Source: Exophiala sp. HKRS030 (lineage: Eukaryota > Ascomycota > Eurotiomycetes > Chaetothyriales > Herpotrichiellaceae). From it: DNA of 64,000 nucleotides. Of this stretch, positions 51,449-63,196 are shown piece by piece; within the stretch, counting starts at the first letter, position 1, and each line of letters starts with the position of its first letter. The position numbers and the translations under genes are program-made. The notes beneath the pieces were generated by a model. It was not told where the DNA came from. It searched no databases and saw only the letters and a list, made by a program, of their open reading frames with translations. Where the stretch lies: NCBI GenBank assembly GCA_023897205.1, contig JAHWDD010000007.1, forward strand, positions 3,038,001 through 3,102,000, given 5' to 3'.

Positions 51449-54190
51449 TTAGTACGAGGCACCCATGGTCATGAGTTGATCTGTGACATGTGGCATTCCG
51501 GTAACTGGGTCGATGGGCATCTCGTCGACATAGCCCACGAGAGCTTGAGCGTGCAGTTTGAAGGATTCTCCCATGGTCTTGGAGATACTAGAGACAATTA
51601 GAAAATGCAGTAATCGAGGATCAACTAGTACTTACCCCCACACAACCACACCGTCCAGCATGGTGCCCCAAACCCGAGCGACCGTAGAGCTCAGCCGAGA
51701 CCCGTTGGAGTCGACGGCGTCGTCATCAAACAGGCCACGAATCTTCATATACATGGCCAATTCCTCGTCAGTGGCTTCTTGGTCGTCATGCTCGATACGG
51801 TAAAGCCAGAGACTGAGGATGGTTATAAGGTCGAGACCACACAGTGGATGCTCTATGCTCCAATTGGTCGCGGATGTTTTCGTTACCCAGTTGATTCCCT
51901 GCATGGCAACAATCTCCATGCATTCATAACATTGCTCAATGACTTTGATCATTTCTTTTGTCCTCTTGACGCTATCGCGTGAAAGGGTCATTGCTGCAGC
52001 GATTTCGAAAGAGTTGTGGTAGCGAAGAGCTTCTTGGACATTTTTGAGGTCCACCTCAAGGAAGGCTCTGGTGTTTCGATAGACGGCCATTGAGTTGAAG
52101 ATGAGTGGGTGACTCTTATGTGGTGTACTGAGTGGCACAAAGATGGTTTCGGGCTCACATAGATCAAGCGATCGTTCCCAGGTCTCCAAAGCGATCCGAA
52201 TTTTCCACTCCAAGACCACATCTTGGAGTGATTCAAAGCTTCTCCTCAGATTCCATACTTCCAAGAACAGAGCATTGATCATCACACGAGTGGCAAAGGC
52301 GCTATATCTCGCAGCATCTCCCTGGAATAAACTATCGTGGGCTTCACGAACAGTGATTGTTGGAGAGGCCGCGAAAATGTCCTGCCAAGCATCTGCATCA
52401 GTGGGCTCGAGATTCCAGAGGGACTCTGAAGAAGGAAGTGGAAGGGATTCGAATTCGTTGAAGCTGATTGCTGGGGTGTGATTGTAAGTCAACGTCAGCA
52501 TTCCAAAGAAGATATAGACTGCATAATAAGTTCTGCGACATCCTTCTTCAGCGACCCACTGTTCGTGGGTTGGAGGTGCTCCAGATCGAGCGTCGACGCG
52601 TAGCTTGAGCTCATATTTATTGCCGGCGACCATCTGATACAGTTAGTCTTTTGCTCTTTTAGGTAATTAACACAGTTGTACTTACGTTGGCGAGTAGACT
52701 CTTGATCGAGCACGCCCACTCAAGGCCTTGGGATCCACCACTCCAGCTTTCGAAGACCATGTTCAGAAGCGTACTCTGCATGGTCCAGAGGGGGCATTTC
52801 CTGGAGTCGAAGTTGTCTTTATTTTGTAAAAATTGATTGACCAGCTTTTTAGAGCCATGGTGAAGGGCGTAAGCTGTGTCTTGTTCAAAATTGTAGAGTG
52901 CTCCGATGGAGAGGATAGCAAGCAGTAGAGCTGACTCGGCACTTTCTGGACGGAAAGTGACTGGATGGAGGAAGGGAAGATGGTGATGGAAGAGGTTGAA
53001 ATAGGTTGTGAGGTAGAGATTGATAGAAGGGAGAGGGGGTAGCATGAAATCCCCGCCTAGTTGGTTAGCAATCATTGCCCTCTCTTCCTCATTATTTAAC
53101 TGGGGAGCTTTGGGAAGAGAAAGAGGTTGAGCTGGTCCTGGCGACTTGCGATAGTTCACTGGAGAAACAGGTCCTGTCATGGATGGGAATGGTGAGAGAG
53201 CATTCGGGGTGGGACTTCCAGACACAGGAAATGTGTCGCCAAGCGATGGAAAGGAAGGGGCATTCAGGGAGTTCTGGCGTTCCATGATGGGCGGTAGCTG
53301 TGACTGGTGCGGTTGAATCGAGCCCATGTGGACGAATGGAGGCTGTGAGAGGTTGTCCTGGGAAGAGATACTCGACATGGAATGGGCCTTGGGTTCGGAA
53401 GGGCCAGAGGGCATGAAGGTGTCCCAGGGCATGTGAGGGAGGCTGTTGGGGCCGGTGAGGTAGTCGGAGGACTCGAGGAGCGAACTTCGATCGGGCGAGT
53501 AGTCAGGGATAGAACCTTCGGGGTTGTGTAGATGACCGTTCACTGCTGCAGCGGCTTTGTGTTGGAAGTCTGTCATCAACATTGCTGCAGTTTCAAGGTC
53601 GAGCATACCATCGCTGCTTGCCTCTATCTGCTCCAACGTGCCTGGGTCGATACTAATGGTGGGCTTTGAGGGAGTTGCCGTTGAGGGCGACACCTTTACC
53701 GAAGTACCTTGAGGTTGCGTTGAAGCTGAGGAGGAGTTGTTTGTGTTGTTGGACGTTCTCTTCCTGCCCTCAGACTGAAGGGGTACACCGCCATCCTTTG
53801 CGTGAACGGTTCGGTCGTGACGAAGGAGTAGATCTCGACGGACGAAGGTGCTTCGGCATTTCTGGCATTTGAAGGGACGCTCCTTTGTGTCTATCAAGGG
53901 AGGAGGAGTTAGTAGAGAGAGGGTGAAGGGGGAAGATGATGAAGGACTGAGGGTTGATGGCGGGGTTTGGTGCCTGGTGCCCCACGTCGCAGTCGAGGGA
54001 AAAAAAGAATGTCTGACTTACGCGATCGCTCGTGTCTACTCCGATGTTCACTACGACTGAAGGCCCGATTACAGTACTGACACTTGTACTTTTTCTCGGG
54101 CACATTTGCAGTCTTTTTGGGGATGTTGGAGGAGGTGGCGGCGGCGGCGCTGGCAGGCTCGGAGCTGGTAGCGTTGTCGGATTGAGCCAT
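51449..54190 (-). CDS. C2H2 zinc-finger transcription factor with fungal-specific TF domain
   Basis: Four exons on the minus strand (54190-54022, 53890-52686, 52633-51636, 51587-51449) give 836 residues. Two C2H2 fingers lie at the N-terminus: the first (C-x2-C ... H-x4-H) is interrupted by intron 1 within HERSHTKERPF, and the second begins CQKCRSTF. A long Ser/Pro-rich region follows, then a fungal-specific transcription factor domain starting at LPPLPSINLYLTTYFNLFHHHLPFLHP and running through WACSIKSLLAN, EGCRRTYYAVYIFFGMLTL and a helical C-terminus. All donors are GTAAG(T/C). C2H2 plus fungal_trans is a known fungal architecture with DNA-binding regulators of development or carbon metabolism. 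The target genes are unknown. The long repeat-rich upstream region is consistent with complex regulation. Confidence 0.92.
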
Positions 54191-54761
54191 TGTCGTCGCG
54201 CAGGCGTGGTGTGCAGGGCCAGTCGCAGAAAGAGAATGGTTAAAAGTCCTCGGACCAGGCGCAAGCCTTTTGCTCAGAATTGAGATGGTATGGAGGAATC
54301 GAGTGCGCCGTGTGCATGCCGTGTAGGGATGAAGGGGATGAGATGCAGGCAGACTGTCGTTGAGATTGAGGTTGAAGAGGATAGGATGTATTTTCGCAGG
54401 CTGGGTCAAGACAAGGGATTTCGCTGGACGGTGGACGCTGGACGGTGGACGGAGTAGTGCAGATGCAAGAATTGGGGACGCGGATTCGCTGGTTGCAAGG
54501 AGGCAAGTGGATCACGTGGCTGCTGCGTCGCGCGCTTTGCCTGTCTGATCCAAGTCGAGATGGAGATGCAGTATACAGCGAGTATTGCACACCAACAATA
54601 TTGTTACAGAACGATTGTGAAGAGAGTCGATGAAGACCAAGCGATGGTACAATACAATGTCAAGGTGGCGGTGATTGAGAGAAACAAAAAAAAGGAGGGG
54701 TTGAGAAAGAAAGGGACGAAGGAAGCACAAGGAGTCGAAAGTTGAGAGGGACGAGCGACGA

Positions 54762-54791
54762 GGGAGGAGGAGGGAGGGAGGGAGGGAGGGA
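54762..54791. repeat. GGGA tandem
   Basis: About six copies of GGGA in a purine-only stretch roughly 570 bases upstream of the transcription-factor start. Four or more G-tracts in a row could form a G-quadruplex on the plus strand. Confidence 0.75.
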
Positions 54792-54802
54792 GTGCCTGAG
54801 GG

Positions 54803-54831
54803 TGGCACTGGCACTGGGACTGGCACCGGCA
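54803..54831. repeat. GGCACT tandem
   Basis: About five imperfect copies of GGCACT/GGGACT/GGCACC just after the GGGA tract. Confidence 0.65.
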
Positions 54832-54918
54832 CCCGCGTGAAGTTAGTTAGACTGTGGCAGAGGCCGAGGGCGAGGGCATGCCACGACCAGAGAGACTCTT
54901 GGGCCTAACAGCTTGCAT

Positions 54919-54988
54919 TGGTGGGCGGTGGTGGGCATTGGTGGGCATTGGTGGGCATTTTGGTGGGCATTGGTGGGCATTTTGGTGG
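54919..54988. repeat. GGTGGGCATT tandem
   Basis: Around six copies of a 10-14 base unit GGTGGGCATT, two with an added TT, about 730-800 bases upstream of the transcription-factor start. G-rich on the plus strand, with regularly spaced GGG tracts. Confidence 0.85.
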
Positions 54989-56171
54989 CCACGGAAACGT
55001 CCAAGCCAGGCAGGCAAGCAGGCAAGCAAGCAAGCCCCTTCTTTCAGATCCCCTCCTTCTCCTTCCCTCTATCTTCCAAGGTTTCTCCCTCCTCTCTTTC
55101 CTTTTCCCCTCTGCCGAGTACTACCTACTACTACTGTAGTCCCTAGTACCTACAGCCTATTCCGTAGCCTACTAGCTAGGTAACTACGGAGGAGCTAACT
55201 ACTTAGTCACCCAGGTACTTGGTTAGCTGTAAAAGCCCCTCTCTACCTCCTCCTCCCACTGGTGAAATCCCAGGCCGAGGGCTCCCGGGCTCCCAGGACG
55301 TACCTAGGCAGATACTCCGTACTCAACTCCCCTCAGTGGTTGTACCCGTTGACTGGAGTCCATCAACCCTTCGTCACTTTCCCCTCCAACCTTGTGACGC
55401 TTGTCTCCCTCCTGTTCTTTGTCTCGCTTCGCGTCAACCCTCACCCTCGCCCTCGCCTTCGCCCACTCGTGGTATCATGACCATTTGACCAAGTTCCTCA
55501 TCTGCAACCCCTGAAAATTACATCTTACAGCTAATCCACTTTCAGTACTTCCAACTTTGGTGAGACCACCCAAATCTTCCTTGCTTCTTACAAGCTTGTA
55601 ATTGAGTCTTGACATACGAGGACCCACGAGACCTTCTTCCGGCGGGGCCTAGGAAGTGAAGGAAGTTAGGAAGTTAGGAACATTGCTTCCACGACTGCTT
55701 CGAGTAAGTGCGAAGCAATTACAGTACTCCTCGACACCTAGCTCGGATATGTTCGCCTGGTGATTGTACAGTGTCTTGTAAGGACATACTTTGGGCGAAA
55801 TCCGGAAGAACTCGCCAGAATCTCTCCAGCAAGTCTTCCGGCTAACACCATCTTGAATGACTTTGGGCCATTCGATGTTCTGCCTTGTCTGACACGCTGT
55901 CCTACACCAGTGGAAGTGGCAGTGGGATGAGTGGTGGGATCATCAAAATCGATCCTACGGAGTCCACAGCCGCTTGCTTTTACTGCTGTTACTGCTGACT
56001 CGCCGAGCGTGTCAATGACGAGAGGCTAAGAGCCAAGTCCCAAGTGACCAGGTAAATGGCTGAAATTGTCTCTTGAGAATTTCAGAATGTGGCATGTTGC
56101 GGGTAGCGACAGTTTGCATTCGGGATTGGCCGCCCCAGAGCCACCAAGGGCCAACAACTGGGCCAGCACCT

Positions 56172-56197
56172 AGGCTCCCGGCTCCCGTGGCTCCCTA
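56172..56197. repeat. GGCTCCC short tandem
   Basis: Three copies of GGCTCCC(G) flanked by a repeated CCAGCACCT(A/G)GG. The same unit occurs at 16165-16200 and 55279-55296. Confidence 0.6.
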
Positions 56198-59003
56198 GCC
56201 AGCACCTGGGCTTAGAAGTTAGGCTACGCCTGGGCCACATCAGGGCCGAGGCGGGCCACCCAGCCACTGGCTTTTTACCATGCGCTCAGGTGCAGCTTGG
56301 GGCGGGCCGTTGACTGGAATGGTTGCTCGGTCCATGCCGCGTCACACCTTTGGGAAAATGATGCTTCCACTCATGACATGCAACATGACACAGTATCATC
56401 TCTTATTGGTACACCTACAACCATCAACACCATCATCAACCAATCTTCACTATTCATCACTTCTCCATGGCTAACCTTCCGCGATCAAGTTAGATGCTTT
56501 GTTTCCCACGCGCTGCAGCTACTCCGGCTCTACTGGGATCAACCCTTGGTCTTTAAGATGGTGGCCACTAAAAAAAGTTGGCTTAGAATGATCGATCAAC
56601 ATTGGAACTCTTGTCCGAGATCCTGTTCCTGCGTCTTCCGTGCAGCTTGCAGCTCCTGATTTCTCGGAGCGCGGGCAAAGTTCAACGACGTGGAGCTCGC
56701 TAAGGGTGAAAAAGGTCCACTATGCCACTTCAGACTTCAGGCTAGGGATGCACGCCTTGTTCCGCGCGACCGTCAGTCGAATCTCACATCCGACGACCCA
56801 TCCTCGTGGACAAGACCGCCATGGTGGGCACGGTGGGTACCATACAGGCCACCACACCCTCCCCAGTCCATACCCACAGCACTCACGCTCATCGTCGTTC
56901 TGCTCGTGGTCCTTCGTCAGAAACTTCCAACTTCCAAGTCTAACCAAAGCAGAAAAAATGCCCACAATCCCCTGAGTACCAAGCACAAAAACATCACCTG
57001 CTTGTTGCCACGAGCCGAATCTTCCGCCAACAGCATCCCGAAGATTGCGATTGACACCGTATCGACTACTCCGTTTCAACAGCGCCTGGCCAAGCTCGAC
57101 ATTGTGTGTCTTGATGCATCAGATGTGAGACCGACGGACAGTATTGTCCAGGTCACAACACCTCCAAGAAGGTGTCTCCTACTTACATGCAACATCGGCG
57201 CATACCTTGTGGCTCTAAATAGAGCACTTTGCCCATCACGACCCTCCTCATAAGCAGGCTTCTTTTTCTGTGTTTGTAGCCATAACTTTGGTCATCGAAC
57301 AACTGGGGTTTCTGCAGGGAGACTCATCGACAACTTCGAGTTGCCATGGACTTCTCTATTGCGCCCAATCAACGACATCAACGACCCTGCCGGTTGCAAA
57401 CATCCATTCTTGCCGACAAAGCTGGCCACCTGAGTAGTTTCCTATCATCGGTTCAGTTTCTAAGCCAAATTAATTGCGCCAGGTCGAAACGTCAGGGAAT
57501 AGGCTTTTCATACTTTGGTACCAGCGGCGGCCACCCCTCCGACTGAAGCCGCCGGGATCCCACAAGCCGGCAAGCTAAGTTCCCCCACCTTCCATACCCA
57601 CCTTGGCCCAGCTTTGATGGGACCTCGTCTGTGGAATTCTAGGATAATTTCCGTTGGACGTCTCATCAATCTGGTTCGTCATCTAACCCCTGGTTGCCCG
57701 AAGGAAGAGTCTCTCTCAGGATCTTTCGAGAAGCTGAAGGAAGGTCCTGACTGACTCCGTAGTTCGCCTCAATCTCTCTGTTTGCTATCTGTGGCTTAAA
57801 CTAAAAGAATCCGCTGTGAGGGGTTTCGAGGGGCATGGTGATACTGGAAAATTCCTTTTTATTCCACAATCGTCTACCACGAGTGCTCGACACAACCGTT
57901 TCGGGCGCAAAGGACAAAGTGGAGCTTCCGCAAGTGCACTGTGGTCTCTACCGGTGAGCAAATGTCATGCTGTCGACTATGGACCTTGTGTGCTGGCTCA
58001 AGGCGCGAAGGTCAGCTATGAAGGTGAGCTGGAGGTAGCAACAAAAACAGGGGTAAAGGAAAGGCAAATTCAACACCGCTTTTTTGACCGCCTTCGAACC
58101 ATGCACCGCGAATGGCACTGGACCCGCCTGGCAGAATCAACAGTCATTCTGAATTCATGATCTCGATTAGCACCATCGGATGCGATCTGAAAAGCCGTCA
58201 GCTAGCCCAAGGGCTGCAGGCTACTCGAAAGCATGGATCCCGAATAGGTAAAACTTTGCTATCGATGTAGTTTCTTGTATGGTGAATCCCAAGCCATCAA
58301 TGCCTTGGGGCCTGGATGTGGCCTTGATAAGTTTGCAACTGGAGGAGAGATCGAGGTTTCAAAACTTACATCACAATCAGATTACAGTTCGTGTGATGGC
58401 TATGGCATGTCTCAGAGATATGCTCCGTGGCATGACAAGGAGAGTGGTACGATATCGCAGATTTGGGGTGCTGGTCCACTTCCGAACTTTCATCGATTGC
58501 TGTATCAGACTACGGAAGATCCTACCAGCGAATTTCGCTTTCGTAAGTCGCAAGCAAGCATCAGTATAGACCCTTTGACTCGCTCGATCACGATGGAAGG
58601 AACTCCTGTCCGGACGTCTTTGCTTACGATTGGCATAACCACCAAACACTTCACGTGAGATATCCTGTTATCAACCTCGAGCGCAACCACTGATGGATCA
58701 GCCACGAGACCTCAGTCTCACTTTCTAAATAGTCTATCAATTATGCTACAGCATGGGTATCAATATCTTCCGTTGGTTGAACAACCACTGATTAGAGGGG
58801 AATCCTCATGATCACCGTCACCGCCACTATCATCACCGCCACCACCGGCCCTCCTACAGAGAGCCGAGAGTAGATTGAAAGAGGCGAGTGTGATGAATTC
58901 ATGACTTACGACTGTGCGTAGAGCGAAAACCCCATCGAATTCCCTCCCAAGAACCCCCTCTGATCCGAAGTTCGACATTCTTGGCGCCCGCTCCGTGCTT
59001 CAC

Positions 59004-59029
59004 CTGCCCTGCCCTGCCCTGCCCTGCCC
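59004..59029. repeat. CTGCC pentanucleotide tandem
   Basis: Five copies of CTGCC in intergenic DNA. Confidence 0.8.
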
Positions 59030-59365
59030 ATCCCATGTCTATCTATCATGCAACAACTGAAGCCTGTATCTGTCACTGCCTGCCAACTGTCGCCCGCCAA
59101 CTTAATGCCGCATTTGTGAGTGTGTCGAAAAAGACGGTTCTAGAGTAGGTAAGAGTAGCAAGGAAAAGGATCAAAGCTTGAACAGATTTCGTCACCATCC
59201 AACCCCAAAACGGCATCGCTCTTTAGCCTGGTATCTTCTCGTGCGGACAAATGCCACGCACACAAGCAACATCTCCGCTACGCACATACACACAGACATA
59301 CACACACATACAGCCGGCCTTCATGGCAAAAATCCATGTCTCACGAGTCGTAACGGTTGAACGAG

Positions 59366-59384
59366 GTATGTATGTATGTATGTA
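59366..59384. repeat. GTAT microsatellite
   Basis: About five copies of GTAT, with a CACA-rich stretch about 60-100 bases upstream. Confidence 0.75.
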
Positions 59385-60521
59385 GGGACTGGGCGGGCCC
59401 GTCTTGCCTTTTGGAAACCCCCCGTCCCCTTTTGCCCCCTGCTCCTCTTAGTTGACATATGTCGTCACGGGATTCTGCGTGGTTTCGCCCTCGACGCCGC
59501 AGCCGGCGTTCATGCTACATGGATCGGAAGTCGGATAGCAAGCATGGTATGATATAGTATGGTTTGGAATGGGATGGGAAAGGCTAGGATACGATGGCAA
59601 GTTCTGTTGTCCTCCCTGGCTGTGTGTTGGAAAACCTTGGGGAACGTTCCCCGGGGCTTTCGATGCAGACTGGCACGTTTCGAACTGTCTATCATGGGGG
59701 AAAATCTGTCTGTGGCTGGCCTGGACTTTCGGATCGTTTGCTCACTGTGCTATGCTACCTCTGTCGTGTGTCTCTGTGCGTGGGTGGGTGGGTGTGTCGA
59801 GTGATGGCTAGACGGGGTTTGTAACGAGACGAGGTACAGCTCTGGAAGAAGGGATGTGATAACTTGATTTGATTTGATTTCCTTCGTTGCCTCACAGGGG
59901 ATAGCGATGGGTTTGCTTGTCTCCTCGCGTCTCTAGGTTCCAGCTGCGATGGAGCCATATGGTACGTGGCTGGTCTTGGTGTGATACGAGTAAGGGTTCT
60001 GAAGACAGGCTAGCCGTGGAGAAACCTACACGAGCGTGTGCTGACAGATCAGGATTAGACGTGACCTCGAACTGATGAGTCTTTTGGGTGAATAGCTATC
60101 GCGAATGAGTTGTTCATCATTGCGCTCGAGCGGTAGGGGATGTGACAATTGTGTATCCACGCTTTCAAGGCTCGTAGATGGTAGTCTCAAGTATGTATAC
60201 AAGCTTTGTTATTGCGAGATCCTACCTGTCCACGTGGTCCAGGAACATCAGGCATGCAAGGTAGCACTTGAAGCGTTCGACAGTGGCCTGCTGATACATG
60301 AGATGAACAAGGCATGGAAAATATCGAGAGATGCTGATTACTTAGTCTAGATACTAGAACTGCGACTTGTCCACATCTGATACTGTGCTCGAATAACAAG
60401 TCATATATCAATGCTTGCGTTCTGGTAGAGGAGAATCAATGTTCTCGATCAGGTTTGACCGAGAGTTGGGGCCGCTGCGAAGAAAGGGGTATCTCTGGGC
60501 AAGGTGGCTAAACCGTCATGC

Positions 60522-60908
60522 ATGGCATACTGGTTGAAAGCATCAATCGACCTGGTCCTCTCGCTTCTTCTTGACAATCTTCTTGCAGCAGAAAAAAAAT
60601 CAAACCAAATAGATCCTGAGAAGCTGGAACTGCCTGAGACACCGAAGGAGACCGACTTGAAGGTTCCTCATCCTGATCTAGCTCGCGAGCAAGTCGTGGA
60701 ATGCATGCTTAAAATTGGTATGAAAGTAAGAACACAGCACGGGCGTCGGCCGTCAAGGATGGATGTATCTGAGGTCTTGAGGTATAGCCAGTATATGGCC
60801 GTCAACGCCGATGTTATTGACTCCCTCGAAGAAATCGAAAATGCAAACTCGGTCATCCAGGGTGCCAGGCTCTGGCAAGTATTCATCGCACATGATCCTT
60901 CTGTATAA
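60522..60908 (+). CDS. Possible hypothetical ORF
   Basis: 128 residues from ATG at 60522. It has a protein-like composition: a hydrophobic N-terminal helix, then EKKSNQIDPEKLELPETPKE and a helical, charged remainder with RTQHGRRPSRMDVSEV. No family is recognised, and no promoter or splice partner was found. It is isolated in a gene-poor region and could be a decayed gene or chance. Confidence 0.25.
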   Translation: MAYWLKASIDLVLSLLLDNLLAAEKKSNQIDPEKLELPETPKETDLKVPHPDLAREQVVECMLKIGMKVRTQHGRRPSRMDVSEVLRYSQYMAVNADVIDSLEEIENANSVIQGARLWQVFIAHDPSV

Positions 60909-62297
60909 AAGGGTCGACGAGGATCCTCACGTCATATTCTGCGAATCGTTCGGACTTGCAGTCTTTTTCTGGAATTTCGGACAGAATCGCGTAATTGGCT
61001 CACACCAGACTCGAGATAGATAAGCAACCTCCTTTGAATTGTTCCACGGAAGCACGATTGCAAAAGAAAAACAGCGACCGTTACGGCCACATCGAGATCC
61101 CTGCAATAATACGATTCGACACTCGAAATCGATTGGATAGATTCAAATATCTACCGTGACAAAAAGTCTGCTTTGAGAATGACACCAAAGCGTCGTACGA
61201 GCTTGCACTGCCTCAAACAAGGGGCTCTGGCGGTCATCAAACGATGACTTGATAGTCGCACTCGGGTTCCCAGAGCGCGATGTTGTGAGATTGTAGCAAT
61301 TGAGTTCAATAGTCGGGCCTCAATACCTCAAAGCGCTTCCAAGTTTGAAGTCTTACAGGAAACTGCAGCCGTCATATATGACTCGCTGATTGAATAACTT
61401 CGCGACGTGCGGGCCTACTCGGCCGTGTGATAGACCTACAGTCGACCGTGACCAACGTCAAATAGTTATGGCACTAAGTGTTGCCTGCAGTACAAATAGG
61501 GATTTCCCTGGAATGTGGAGAGATATAGTCACCCAATTTTTTATGCAACAACGAGGCTGACGATGCACACCTTGAAGAGAAGATTCTGGCTGCTGCCGAT
61601 TTGCATGGATCAGGCGCCTCAGTCCGGAGGACAATACCTGGTCGCAGTTTTCTAATCTTAGGTAATTGTAAAGAGACGGAATGTGAAGCTCGACACGGAA
61701 TGCTGTTGCGTGGTGCAGCGTCTCCATCTTGATGGCCTGTGGTTCCGGTTGAGTTCTAGACTTTTGGACTTGGCTGAGGCGGCTGAGGCGGCTGAGGAAA
61801 CTACCAGAGCTGACGGCCAGGAGGGGTCAAGGGGTCGATGTCTGAGCCCCAACATTCGAAGAGTCGGTCGGCGGCGCCTTGGTCGTATGGTAGGGCAATG
61901 TGGCCTTTGACTTGTCAGTGCCAGCCTGTCAGTGGCACGGCACATTTGGCAAAAGACTCAAGACAGGTAGGGTTGAGGGTTGAGGTTTGACTGGCTTCTT
62001 AGGACTTCTCAGGAGTTCTTACGCCGAGGCGACTAACTTAGGTACTAGCTAGTTAGTAATTAACCAACTATTTACTCAGGTGGCCAGTTAACTAACCTAA
62101 CTACCTAGTTTATTAGGCACCTATTGGGTAACCTCGGGTTCAGTTGATCAGAGTCCTAAGCGTGTCGAGTGGCCTAAGAGCCCACAGGGCCCCCTATTCA
62201 ATCAATCTAAGAGGTAAGCAAGCACCCTTTTATCCTGAGAGCCTTGAGTTACTGACTACCTAGGTACCTAGGAAGTTAGTTAGAGCTTTCAACCCAG

Positions 62298-62328
62298 GAA
62301 TGAATGGATGGATGGATGAATGGATGGC
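62298..62328. repeat. ATGG microsatellite
   Basis: About seven copies of ATGG/ATGA in intergenic DNA. Confidence 0.7.
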
Positions 62329-63157
62329 CATCGACATATGCTTTATTGATGGGAGTATCCATTGATAGGTCGATAGAGCCAACCCTTTCGGTGCATTATA
62401 TCCATATCAGGTCCTCCTGGATCCTACCAGGTTCGATTGACTACCGGTTCTTTTCTGCAAGGCAAACGCCACATGCAATTGATGGTCCAATTAAGCCTGC
62501 AGGCCCGAGGGGCCCCATGCCACTCCCAAAACTCTAGTTAGTTAAGTCACTAGTTAACCTGGCGTGCCTGGTCAAGGAGGGAATAGTGCCTAGGCACTCC
62601 AGGGCCATGGACATCAATGTCCGCTCCGTACCTTACCTCTGGACGCTCGACAGTACTCCGTTGTACTCCTCTACCGCATCTGCACAAACTGTCGGTAGTT
62701 GTTGGCCTTAGCACTCTTGCTGCACCCGGGGCAATTTGGTCATTATTACTCGCAATTCATAAGTTATGGGGAAGACTCAAACTACCCCGTATTCCTCTCT
62801 TCGTAACGCTGGCTATGGAGTGCTTGGCTGGGTCGTTTGTTAGTCAAAGTTGATGTCGTATTCGCAAGTACCGACATATCAGACTTCCTACCGTGTAATC
62901 TGGAGGTACTACCAAGTACTGCTCCGTAGTTAGTTAACCACCTAGGTAGTTAGTCACTTAGGTAATTAGTTAGTTGGTTAGGGGTCTAAGGGGTCCCTAG
63001 GCCTACGGGCTACCTAAGGTCCCCAGTTTGTTACCTACCTACTCCGTACATAGGGTACACTAGTTATAGTTAGTGCGGCTAGGCTCCTCACCTCACCAGG
63101 TTCTCACTTTTATCAGGCCTTGTAAAAGTCGGAACCGCCAATGTACCGAGTTCTGGT

Positions 63158-63196
63158 TACTGCTGCTACTGCTGCTACTGCTACTGCTACTGTTAC
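63158..63196. repeat. (TAC/TGC)n trinucleotide tract
   Basis: About 39 bases of TAC and TGC triplets, equivalent to alternating CTG and CTA, ending in TACTGTTAC. Not within a supported reading frame. Confidence 0.7.

Noticed and set aside
58275..58658. Open frame of ~127 codons with protein-like wording (GESQAINALGPGCGLDKF)
   Set aside because: No ATG near the start, no splice partner and no family match; kept out of the feature list.
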